Positions 6,533-12,212 of a stretch of 12,212 bases of DNA are shown one piece after another. Numbering within the stretch: position 1 is the stretch's first letter; the number at the start of each line of letters is the position of its first letter. The notes below the pieces were generated by a model that saw only the letters and a program-made list of their open reading frames with translations, was not told where the DNA came from and did no database searches. The stretch is from assembly GCA_023269645.1 (NCBI GenBank), contig JAHFPR010000031.1, positions 1-12,212 of the forward strand, read 5' to 3'. A program made the translations under genes and the position numbers. The stretch is from Alphaproteobacteria bacterium. GTDB lineage: Bacteria; Pseudomonadota; Alphaproteobacteria; Rickettsiales; UBA8987.

Positions 6533-7621
6533 TTAAGCACCCTGTCCGTAGGAACGCAATGTTCGTTCCAATCCTTGCTGCAAGGAAGTTTTTGCTTTCC
6601 AGTTAAATCGGCTATGTATCTTGGAGAGATCCGGGCAGCGGCGGTCAGGATTATCTTTCAGGTAATTGGTGTCACCGCTTTTCTGGAAGCATATGGGAAG
6701 TGGTGATCCTCCCCTTAGATTGGCCGCGATTACGGCAGCCTGTTTCATGGAAACTTCTTCGGCATTACCCACATTGAAGGCTTCGCCGTTTGCATCCGAA
6801 AGCAGCACCAGCAGGGAAGCACTGATAAAATCGCTGATATAGCAGAAGGAACGCGTGGGCGTACCATCGCTGTAGAGCGTGATGCACTCTTTGGTCAGCA
6901 CGGAAGAAATCAGATCAGGAATGATGCGCTGATCATCCAGCCGCTGCCCGGGACCGTAGACATTGAATGGGCGTATAATTTTAACAGGCACGGCATATTT
7001 TTCATAGAACGTGGCACAGAGAGTTTCCGCCAGACGCTTTGATTCGTCATAGCAGGCACGCGGCCCCGTACAGGATACATTGCCCCAGAAGATTTCTGGG
7101 GTCGGTATGGCATCCGGCGGTGGGTTACCGTAAATCTCGCTGCTACTGAAATAGAGGATGCTTTTGACTTTCTGCGCGGCGGCCATCTCCAGCATCCGCC
7201 ATGTGCCGTTGACATTTACGTCAATGGTTTCCAGGGGATATTGCCTGTAAAATATGGGCGACGCGATGCTGGCGGCGTGGATGATGTAATCAAGCGCACC
7301 CATCGCTTCCAGCGGTTGCGTCACATCGTGGTGCAGAAAAGAGAAATTCTTATCTTTTTTCAGATGTTCGGCGCGGCTTGCGTCGCAAGCCCTCAAATTA
7401 TCTGCAGCGATAACGTGAAGCGGTTGTTCCAGCACTTCATTGTTGAGGAAAGAAAATATATCCAGAAAATACCCACCCAAAAAACCGGACGCACCGGTAA
7501 GGAGAAGCTTTTTTCCTGAGAGAAGCGGCAGGATATCGGCGGTATCTGCAAAGATATGTTTGGCATCTTCAGCAATGACCCCTCTTGTAGAGAGAAATTG
7601 CGGCATTATTTTTTTGGTCAT
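6533..7621 (-). CDS. NAD-dependent SDR enzyme, probable UDP-glucuronate decarboxylase (UDP-xylose synthase)
   Basis: This 362-aa extended short-chain dehydrogenase has a GASGFLG NAD-binding loop at 43-49, preceded by a roughly 36-residue N-terminal extension. It has SSSEIYGNP (159-167) and the catalytic YDESK pair Tyr191/Lys195. Decarboxylases of this group (UXS, the ArnA dehydrogenase domain) need a Glu in the SE(V/I)YG motif and an Arg near the C-terminus. Glu162 and Arg328 (in NPDRRCPDL) occupy those places, unlike simple epimerases or dehydratases. It is the first gene of the minus-strand operon and its stop lies 3 bp from the dehydrogenase start. Together they would give UDP-glucuronate and then UDP-xylose, or a 4-keto intermediate. 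A related 4,6-dehydratase or epimerase remains possible. Confidence 0.75.
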   Translation of the reverse strand: MTKKIMPQFLSTRGVIAEDAKHIFADTADILPLLSGKKLLLTGASGFLGGYFLDIFSFLNNEVLEQPLHVIAADNLRACDASRAEHLKKDKNFSFLHHDVTQPLEAMGALDYIIHAASIASPIFYRQYPLETIDVNVNGTWRMLEMAAAQKVKSILYFSSSEIYGNPPPDAIPTPEIFWGNVSCTGPRACYDESKRLAETLCATFYEKYAVPVKIIRPFNVYGPGQRLDDQRIIPDLISSVLTKECITLYSDGTPTRSFCYISDFISASLLVLLSDANGEAFNVGNAEEVSMKQAAVIAANLRGGSPLPICFQKSGDTNYLKDNPDRRCPDLSKIHSRFNWKAKTSLQQGLERTLRSYGQGA

Positions 7622-7678
7622 ACTTGTTTACGGTAATAGTGTGTTTCTTTGGCCTCGTGTGTTCCTTATCGATAAATA

Positions 7679-7697
7679 CAGCATAATTATTCTGCTG
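7679..7697. promoter_or_regulatory. Imperfect palindrome upstream of the nucleotide-sugar operon
   Basis: CAGCATAATTATTCTGCTG is a 19-base dyad with a single mismatched pair, centred about 67 bp upstream of the decarboxylase-like gene's start and between it and the cheR stop. The 113-bp gap must contain either the operon's promoter or the cheR terminator. The dyad could be an operator or a weak terminator stem. On the minus strand TTGCGT and TATGCT are spaced 16 bp across it, a poor sigma-70 match. Confidence 0.3.
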
Positions 7698-7734
7698 ACA
7701 TACGCAAGTAAGTATAGTGAACTCCGAACCCCGC

Positions 7735-8553
7735 TTACTTCTTCAATTCGTACACTCCCCGGTTTCCCTGGAAGGGCTGGAGGCGGTTGGTGAGATCGGT
7801 GATGGATTCGGATCCGCCCAGGAATAACACGCCGTGCGGCTTCAGCGCATCCGCCAGTTTATTCAGGATGCTGCTCTTGGTTTCCGGCTCGAAATAAATG
7901 AGCACATTGCGACAGAAAATCACATCGAACTTTCCGAAACGCTGGTAACTTTCCAGAAGATTGAGCTGTTCATATGTCACAAGCTGCTTCACCGCATCCT
8001 TGATCGCCCATTTATCCCCACCGGCTTTAAGCTGGGTGAAATAGCGCATCAGGTGGGTGATGGGCAACCCGCGCTGCACCTCGAACTGCGTGTAGATTCC
8101 CTCCTGCGCGCGCTTGAGGATGGAGGTGTCAATGTCCGTACCAAGGATGCGCGGCGCGCGCCCGCCGAGCAGCGCATTTTTCTCCAGGAAGGTCATGGCG
8201 AGTGAATACGGCTCCTGCCCGCTGGAACTGGCAGCGCACCACAGATCAAATTTGCCGTCCGTTCCGGATTTAACGATGTGCGGGATAACAAGCGTTTCAA
8301 ACTGCTGAAAGGGTTTCAGATCGCGAAAAAAAGAGGTTTCGTTGGTGGTCATCGCCTCCACCACTTTCGCGGCTATGGAGGGATCCGCACCCTTCTGCAG
8401 CAACGCGGCGACATCATCCACGGTGCTCAGGTTCAGTTCGCGTATCAGGGGGATGAGCCGGGAATCCACCAGATATTGCTTATCCGGAGTCAGGCTGATG
8501 CCGGAGCGATCCTTCAGGAATTTGCGGATGTATTCAAAGGTTTGCGGAGTCAT
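7735..8553 (-). CDS. cheR: Chemotaxis protein methyltransferase CheR
   Basis: CheR uses SAM to methylate glutamates of chemoreceptors in adaptation. The 272-aa reading from the ATG at 8553 gives a normal-length CheR: a short N-terminal helical domain (MTPQTFEYIRKFLKDRSGI...), the conserved TTNETSFFRD (69-78), the SAM-binding LWCAASSSGQEPYSLAM (104-120), and IFCRNVLIYF (212-221). The frame is open about 100 bases further upstream, but that part runs inside cheB and lacks CheR homology. The chosen start instead gives a 4-base ATGA overlap with the cheB stop, indicating translational coupling. The last residues (GVYELKK) end without a receptor-tethering pentapeptide, which is common outside enteric bacteria. 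Confidence 0.95.
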   Translation of the reverse strand: MTPQTFEYIRKFLKDRSGISLTPDKQYLVDSRLIPLIRELNLSTVDDVAALLQKGADPSIAAKVVEAMTTNETSFFRDLKPFQQFETLVIPHIVKSGTDGKFDLWCAASSSGQEPYSLAMTFLEKNALLGGRAPRILGTDIDTSILKRAQEGIYTQFEVQRGLPITHLMRYFTQLKAGGDKWAIKDAVKQLVTYEQLNLLESYQRFGKFDVIFCRNVLIYFEPETKSSILNKLADALKPHGVLFLGGSESITDLTNRLQPFQGNRGVYELKK

Positions 8554-9701
8554 GCGATTTGCCCCTGCGAAAGGGAAATGAGTGTTCCGGCGATTTCGGC
8601 CAGCGGCACGAGCTTGCAGCACAGGCCGGCTGTTGCCACCGCGCCCGGCATCCCCCACACCACACTGGTGGCTTTATCCTGCGCAAAAACGTGACCGCCC
8701 TGCTCCACCACCGCTTTGCTGCCCGCCATGCCGTCTGCCCCCATACCTGTCATGATGAGAACGAGGAGCCTGTCGCCATAAAACTCCGCGAGGCTGCGTA
8801 GCATGGGGTCTACCGCCGGGCGGCAGAAATTCTCCGGCGGATTCTGGTTGAGGTGGAGCATGGCGCGGGAGCCATCGCGTTTCACCACCATATGGTAATC
8901 GCCGGGGGCGAGGTAGATGTGGCCGGGCTGGGCTATTTCACCCTCCTTGCCTTCACCGCTTGGAATGCCGCACACCTCGGCGATCTGCGCTGCCAGCATG
9001 GTGGTGAATTGCGGGGGCATATGCTGGGTGATGAATACGGGAACCTGAAAACGCTTGCCCTTAAGTGCCTTGAACAGGGTCATGAGTGCCTGCGGGCCGC
9101 CGGTGGAGCAGCCGATGGCGATGGCTTCCGGCCTTTTCATACCTGCACTGCTCCGCAGGACGATTTCCTCTGTTTTCTGGGAACGGGCGGCGGTTGCGAT
9201 TTTTGGCATCGGCATGGGGTCGGGCGCGGGGGCAGTGCTGCCTGCCGCTCCCGCCGGATGCTCGCTCAAGCCGCCCAGGGCGCGCACCTTGTTGATGAGA
9301 TCCTGCGAGAATTGGTACATCGCCTCCCGGTCACGTGTGGAGGAAGGCTTGGCGATATAATCCGCCGCACCAAGTGCCAGTGCCCGCACCGTTTCCGATG
9401 CACCCTCGCTGGTGAGGGTGGAGGCCATGATGACCTTCGCGCGCGGTGAGAGCTTCAGTATCTCTGGCAGTGCGACGAGGCCATCCATCACCGGCATCTG
9501 GATGTCGAGCGTGACCACGTCCACTTCCACTTTGTTTTCTCCGCTGCGGCGCAGAAGATTCAGTGCCATTTCCCCGTTATTGGCGGAGGCAACCACCGTA
9601 ATGTCCGGATCGGATTCCAGCATCGTGGAAAAAAGCCCCCGGATGACGGCGGAATCATCCACCACCATTACGCGGATTTTGCCAGGAGGGGATGTGGCCA
9701 T
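8550..9701 (-). CDS. cheB: Chemotaxis response regulator protein-glutamate methylesterase CheB
   Basis: CheB demethylates, and often deamidates, chemoreceptors when phosphorylated by CheA. This 383-aa protein has a receiver domain (about 9-125) with the acidic pair in VVDDS (Asp15/Asp16), phosphoacceptor Asp66 in TLDIQMP and Lys118. An Ala/Pro-rich linker (about 145-185) follows. The methylesterase domain has catalytic Ser199 in IGCSTGGP, His227 in TQHMPP and Asp323 in MTGMGADGM. All expected catalytic residues are present. No strong Shine-Dalgarno sequence precedes the ATG. Its upstream gap carries one copy of the TTCAGGTTTCAG repeat, and its stop overlaps the cheR start. Confidence 0.96.
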   Translation of the reverse strand: MATSPPGKIRVMVVDDSAVIRGLFSTMLESDPDITVVASANNGEMALNLLRRSGENKVEVDVVTLDIQMPVMDGLVALPEILKLSPRAKVIMASTLTSEGASETVRALALGAADYIAKPSSTRDREAMYQFSQDLINKVRALGGLSEHPAGAAGSTAPAPDPMPMPKIATAARSQKTEEIVLRSSAGMKRPEAIAIGCSTGGPQALMTLFKALKGKRFQVPVFITQHMPPQFTTMLAAQIAEVCGIPSGEGKEGEIAQPGHIYLAPGDYHMVVKRDGSRAMLHLNQNPPENFCRPAVDPMLRSLAEFYGDRLLVLIMTGMGADGMAGSKAVVEQGGHVFAQDKATSVVWGMPGAVATAGLCCKLVPLAEIAGTLISLSQGQIA

Positions 9702-9719
9702 AAGGTTGCGGGTTTCTGG

Positions 9720-9731
9720 TTCAGGTTTCAG
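9720..9731 (-). repeat. Single copy of the che-spacer repeat
   Basis: The 12-mer TTCAGGTTTCAG occurs here exactly as at 10170-10181. It lies in the 56-bp gap between cheY and cheB, 19 bp upstream of the cheB start. On the coding strand it reads CTGAAACCTGAA, two steps of the heptamer CTGAAAC. It is followed (toward cheB) by an imperfect further step, CCAGAAACC. Confidence 0.75.
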
Positions 9732-9757
9732 CAGGAATGGATTTACGCGAAAATCTC

Positions 9758-10135
9758 TTACATTAAGCCCAGTTGCTGGAGTTTTCCCTTGATGATGCCT
9801 TCGTCAAAAGGCTTCATCACATATTCATTTGCTCCGCAGGACATTGCCTCCATGATCTTGCTCATGTCGTTTTCGGTGGTGCACATGATGACGATGCTCT
9901 CCATATGCGCATCCACCTGGCGGAAGGCGAGCAGGAATTCCATGCCATCCATCACCGGCATATTCCAGTCGAGCAACACAATTTTCGGGACGCGCTCCTT
10001 GCAGCGCGCAACGGCATCCTTGCCATTCTCGGCTTCTATTACCTCAAAGCCGAGATTCTCCATGATTTTGCGCGATACGGTGCGCACCACCCTGGAATCA
10101 TCAACGACAAGCGCGAGAGGTTTTGGGGCATTCAT
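9758..10135 (-). CDS. cheY: Single-domain response regulator, CheY-like
   Basis: This 125-aa receiver domain has no output domain. It has acidic Asp12/Asp13 (VVDDS), phosphoacceptor Asp56 in LLDWNMP, switch threonines Thr86/Thr87 (CTTE) and Lys108 in MKPF. The form NxPVMDGMEFL...ANEYVMKPFDE is typical of alphaproteobacterial CheY proteins. Phosphorylated by CheA, it would bind the flagellar switch; a role as phosphate sink or in another output cannot be excluded. A good ribosome-binding site (GAGGAGA) lies about 9 bases before the ATG. It sits between cheW and cheB with repeat-bearing spacers on both sides. Confidence 0.92.
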   Translation of the reverse strand: MNAPKPLALVVDDSRVVRTVSRKIMENLGFEVIEAENGKDAVARCKERVPKIVLLDWNMPVMDGMEFLLAFRQVDAHMESIVIMCTTENDMSKIMEAMSCGANEYVMKPFDEGIIKGKLQQLGLM

Positions 10136-10152
10136 TTATGTTCTCTCCTCAG

Positions 10153-10220
10153 AGGTTTCAGAAACGGGCTTCAGGTTTCAGGATATTTTCGCTGAAACCT
10201 GAAACTTCTTCCTGAAACCT
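10153..10220. repeat. 68-bp symmetric palindromic element in the cheW-cheY spacer
   Basis: AGGTTTCAG occurs at 10153-10161 and 10173-10181, and its complement CTGAAACCT at 10192-10200 and 10212-10220. The inner arms pair over 12 bp (10170-10181 with 10192-10203) around a 10-base loop. The outer arms pair over 9 bp, separated by an exactly symmetric 8/8 internal loop. The right end overlaps the cheW stop codon. In mRNA this would form a strong hairpin between cheW and cheY. It may tune relative expression or transcript stability, or be a small palindromic repeat element. Confidence 0.85.
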
Positions 10221-10698
10221 AAAATTTCAAAAGATTCTCAATATCCAGCACTACCATCAGCCGTTCTTTCAGCCGGTACACACCGAGCGAAACCTGCTGC
10301 CAGCTCGACATGAGGTTGGCGGGTGTCTGCTCGAAATCCGAAAGCGGCAGGGAGAGCACCTCGCCCACCTTGTCTACCACGAAGCTGTAAAGCTCGTTCT
10401 TGTGCGAAACCACCACGTGCATACATTTGGTTCCCGCAGGAAGATCCGGCAGGCCAAGGCGGCGGCGAAGGCTGATGACAGTCACGATGCGCCCGCGCAG
10501 GTTGATGGAGCCGAGTATCTCCGGCGGTGCCAGCGGTGCTTTCGTAATCGGCAGCGGGCGCAGCACATCCTGCACCGTCAGCACCGGAATGCCGAACATC
10601 TGCCCGTTCACCTCCATCGAAACGAATTGCTTGGTATCCTGTTTCTCCGCAACGGTAACGCCGTGCCCGCCCGAAACCGCCAGTTCTTTACCGCTCAT
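10219..10698 (-). CDS. cheW: Chemotaxis adaptor protein CheW
   Basis: CheW links chemoreceptors to the kinase CheA in the membrane-proximal signalling array. This 159-aa protein has the CheW beta-barrel fold signature. It runs FVSMEVNGQMFGIPVLTVQDVLRP near 25-48, PEILGSINLRGRIVTVISLRRRLGL near 59-83, and FVVDKVGEVLSLP near 105-117. A roughly 20-residue N-terminal extension precedes the domain. The start has a Shine-Dalgarno AAAGGAC five to eight bases upstream. It is the first che gene visible; the modification methyltransferase ends 47 bp upstream. No cheA is present between. Confidence 0.94.
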   Translation of the reverse strand: MSGKELAVSGGHGVTVAEKQDTKQFVSMEVNGQMFGIPVLTVQDVLRPLPITKAPLAPPEILGSINLRGRIVTVISLRRRLGLPDLPAGTKCMHVVVSHKNELYSFVVDKVGEVLSLPLSDFEQTPANLMSSWQQVSLGVYRLKERLMVVLDIENLLKF

Positions 10699-10745
10699 GT
10701 TTTTGTCCTTTTAGTTCGCATATCAACCCTATGAAGCAAAACTTT

Positions 10746-11663
10746 CTAGATGAAGCTCGCCTGCCGCCCAAGGGCAACATTCAGACGGTTCTCCGCTATA
10801 AGCGTATATTCTTTACTGATTTCAAAACCACTATATTTTCTCCCGGTTAGCATCGCGGCAACCAGCGTGGAGCCGCTTCCGCAGAAGGGATCCAGAACAA
10901 TTTGCCCTTCCTGAGTGGTAAGTTCAATAAGGGCTTGCATCAGCCTTACCGGTTTCTGCGTGGGATGGCAACCCGCTTCTCCGGGAGAGAACCCGCTTTG
11001 CAGAACATTATCCGGCGATTTCTCGTATTTGAGAAACGCCTCCTCGTTAAATGCCCCAACGCCATTGGCTAATACATTATCCGCAATGGTCGTGCCGATT
11101 TTATAGGGCTTGGTAAACCACAAAACCGGCTCGAATGTAGGGCGAAGATTACCCACGCGCCAGCCTCCCCATTGTTCGGAGCTTTCAGCATCGCCACGGC
11201 GATCATAGATAACACTGACCCGCTGCGCCCTGTGCGGCGCGCGCTGCCGCATCCATGCGAACATATCCTTGAAGGAAAATCCTGCATCCTCAAGGGCGGC
11301 GATGCAGCGATGTGCGTAACGCCGCCCGGCAAAGACGATAACGGAACCACCCGGCTTAATCACCCTCAGCCATTCTCCCGCCCACTCAGCGCACCATTCG
11401 TAATATTGCCTGGGTATTTCACGATCCGCCTCAGACCAGCCATTGATCGGCTTTCCACGTTTTTTGAAAACTGCGCCGGCCTTAAGCTGTGCAGGGCTTG
11501 TCCCCAGATACGCTGAATTGGTATTGTCATGCAGCACATCCCAATCTTCCGCGCCGATCCCATAGGGGATGTCGCTTAGTATCAGATGCGCAAAGTTATC
11601 CGGCACACCGCGTATGGCGACGATACTGTCAGCGTTGATAATTTTATTGAGGTAGTCAGTCAT
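10746..11663 (-). CDS. Type II DNA methyltransferase, beta class, partner of the HindIII-like endonuclease
   Basis: This 305-aa protein has the catalytic motif IV as SDIPYG (Asp31-Ile-Pro-Tyr34) near the N-terminus and the SAM-binding motif I DPFCGSGST (258-266) near the C-terminus. That order defines the beta class of amino-methyltransferases. HPTQKP (233-238) is the usual conserved element before motif I. The DIPY form in place of DPPY is less common but keeps the Asp-x-Pro-Tyr catalytic frame. Its position 9 bp after a HindIII-family nuclease gene, same strand, implies it protects host DNA. From the partner, m6A in AAGCTT is the likely product, but the specificity is inferred, not read from the sequence. 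A Shine-Dalgarno AAGGTAGG precedes the ATG. Confidence 0.88.
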   Translation of the reverse strand: MTDYLNKIINADSIVAIRGVPDNFAHLILSDIPYGIGAEDWDVLHDNTNSAYLGTSPAQLKAGAVFKKRGKPINGWSEADREIPRQYYEWCAEWAGEWLRVIKPGGSVIVFAGRRYAHRCIAALEDAGFSFKDMFAWMRQRAPHRAQRVSVIYDRRGDAESSEQWGGWRVGNLRPTFEPVLWFTKPYKIGTTIADNVLANGVGAFNEEAFLKYEKSPDNVLQSGFSPGEAGCHPTQKPVRLMQALIELTTQEGQIVLDPFCGSGSTLVAAMLTGRKYSGFEISKEYTLIAENRLNVALGRQASFI

Positions 11664-11671
11664 CAGAAAAA

Positions 11672-11679
11672 CCTACCTT
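11672..11679 (-). promoter_or_regulatory. Ribosome binding site of the methyltransferase, overlapping the endonuclease stop
   Basis: On the minus strand AAGGTAGG lies 8 bases before the methyltransferase ATG (11663) and contains the endonuclease's TAG stop (11675-11673). Terminating ribosomes would therefore sit on this site, suggesting coupled translation of nuclease and methylase. Confidence 0.5.
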
Positions 11680-12212
11680 ATGTTAAGAAGCCCGTTATCG
11701 GAAATAGATTGGATTACCTTTATCCGACTCTCGATTTTGTGCACCCTTATGAGTTCCGCCAGTGCCTCGTCGTGACTCATCTGCATGATTTTCTCCCGCT
11801 CCTTGCCCAGGAAAATCAAGGCTTCTTCCTTTGCTATGGCGATGGATTCAACAGCCGCCTGTTTTTCATTTTGCCAAAGATCGGAAACACGATTAGAAAA
11901 GGCCAGCATCGTTTTGTTTACCGGAAGCCAATATGCCGAGGCATCTTTTGATGGGTTCATGGCGGGTATGACCTTCAAAATTTCATGTAGCAGCTCTTCG
12001 GCGCGTTTTTTCCCTTCAAGTAGCGAAAGTGCAACGATCACCGCAAGGTGGGAATAGGTAAAGACGCATACATTGCGCACACTTGCCTGCTCGTAAATTT
12101 GGCTGGACTTGGTCGGCAACTGGTAGATCGGGCAAACAACCAGCGCATATGGTTTACCGCGCTTCCATCCGTCCATCGCCTGAACCTTAAAATCCTTTTG
12201 ATTCTTGGCCGT
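11673..12212 (-). CDS. Type II restriction endonuclease, HindIII family, C-terminal ~180 residues
   Basis: The gene runs off the right edge; the frame is open to base 12212, beyond an internal ATG at 12176. The visible sequence starts TAKNQKDFKVQAMDGW and continues YALVVCPIYQLPTKSSQIYE. From memory, R.HindIII has TAKNQKDFKVKALSEW and YAVLTAPFFQYPTTKSQIFK in the same order and spacing. This is followed by a similar hydrophobic SYSHLAV-type segment (here FTYSHLAVIVAL) and a charged helical C-terminus ending near SKIE/SRIK. About 60% of a 300-residue HindIII-like enzyme is present; the catalytic Asp-rich core lies to the right of the window. If specificity is conserved it cuts AAGCTT. No frameshift is seen in the visible part. 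Confidence 0.85.
   Translation of the reverse strand, partial: TAKNQKDFKVQAMDGWKRGKPYALVVCPIYQLPTKSSQIYEQASVRNVCVFTYSHLAVIVALSLLEGKKRAEELLHEILKVIPAMNPSKDASAYWLPVNKTMLAFSNRVSDLWQNEKQAAVESIAIAKEEALIFLGKEREKIMQMSHDEALAELIRVHKIESRIKVIQSISDNGLLNIR

Noticed and set aside
5792..6706. A 304-codon plus-strand open frame
   Set aside because: It is antisense to the dehydrogenase and part of the decarboxylase-like gene. Its protein is rich in Cys, His and Gly with no recognisable domain, typical of a shadow frame.
7505..7510. AAGCTT as a functional restriction-site signal
   Set aside because: One site in 12 kb is not statistically informative, and it lies within the coding sequence of the decarboxylase-like gene.
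8554..8658. Upstream extension of CheR in the same frame
   Set aside because: The extra 35 residues overlap the conserved end of cheB in another frame and do not resemble a CheR N-terminus; the ATGA-coupled start at 8553 is better.
9720..10220. TTCAGGTTTCAG copies as transposon terminal repeats around cheY
   Set aside because: cheY is intact and in its normal operon place, no target-site duplication is visible, and one side is a double palindrome rather than a single end.

Overview
The window looks like chromosomal DNA of a Gram-negative bacterium, most likely an alphaproteobacterium. That placement rests on the cheW-cheY-cheB-cheR gene order, the style of the CheY and CheR sequences, and a surface-polysaccharide locus next to them. 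It is an inference from gene content; no rRNA or other phylogenetic marker is present. No tRNA, rRNA, CRISPR array, transposase or integrase was seen.

Region 1 (1-4331, + strand) is a polysaccharide or glycan-modification locus. It holds the C-terminal end of a polyprenyl-phosphate glycosyltransferase (GtrB/DPM1-like), a sugar C-methyltransferase-type SAM enzyme, and a Gfo/Idh/MocA oxidoreductase. These three genes are coupled by ATGA start/stop overlaps. A 199-bp spacer then carries three successive perfect hairpins, one of which looks like a rho-independent terminator. After it comes a large multi-pass membrane protein (GT-C glycosyltransferase-like) whose reading frame is broken by a -1 shift near 2950. 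Just beyond it, at 4290-4322, is a short decayed copy of the tail of the upstream oxidoreductase.

Region 2 (4332-7621, - strand, convergent with region 1) is a nucleotide-sugar operon. In transcription order it encodes a UDP-glucuronate decarboxylase-like SDR enzyme, a UDP-glucose 6-dehydrogenase family enzyme, and glucose-1-phosphate cytidylyltransferase (RfbF). The first two could give UDP-glucose to UDP-glucuronate to UDP-xylose. RfbF makes CDP-glucose, the entry to CDP-deoxysugars; the dehydratase that should follow it (RfbG) is not in the window.

Region 3 (7735-10698, - strand) is a chemotaxis operon, cheW-cheY-cheB-cheR, without cheA or a receptor gene in view. Its two non-overlapping gene junctions carry copies of a palindromic repeat built on the word TTCAGGTTTCAG.

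Region 4 (10746-12212, - strand) is a Type II restriction-modification system. An endonuclease of the HindIII family runs off the right edge and is followed 9 bp later by a beta-class DNA methyltransferase. This pair lies immediately upstream of cheW, where cheA would often be expected.

No wholly novel system is evident. The items most worth a second look are the hairpin cluster, the duplicated oxidoreductase tail around a frameshifted membrane gene, the che-spacer palindromes, and the HindIII-like system beside the chemotaxis genes.
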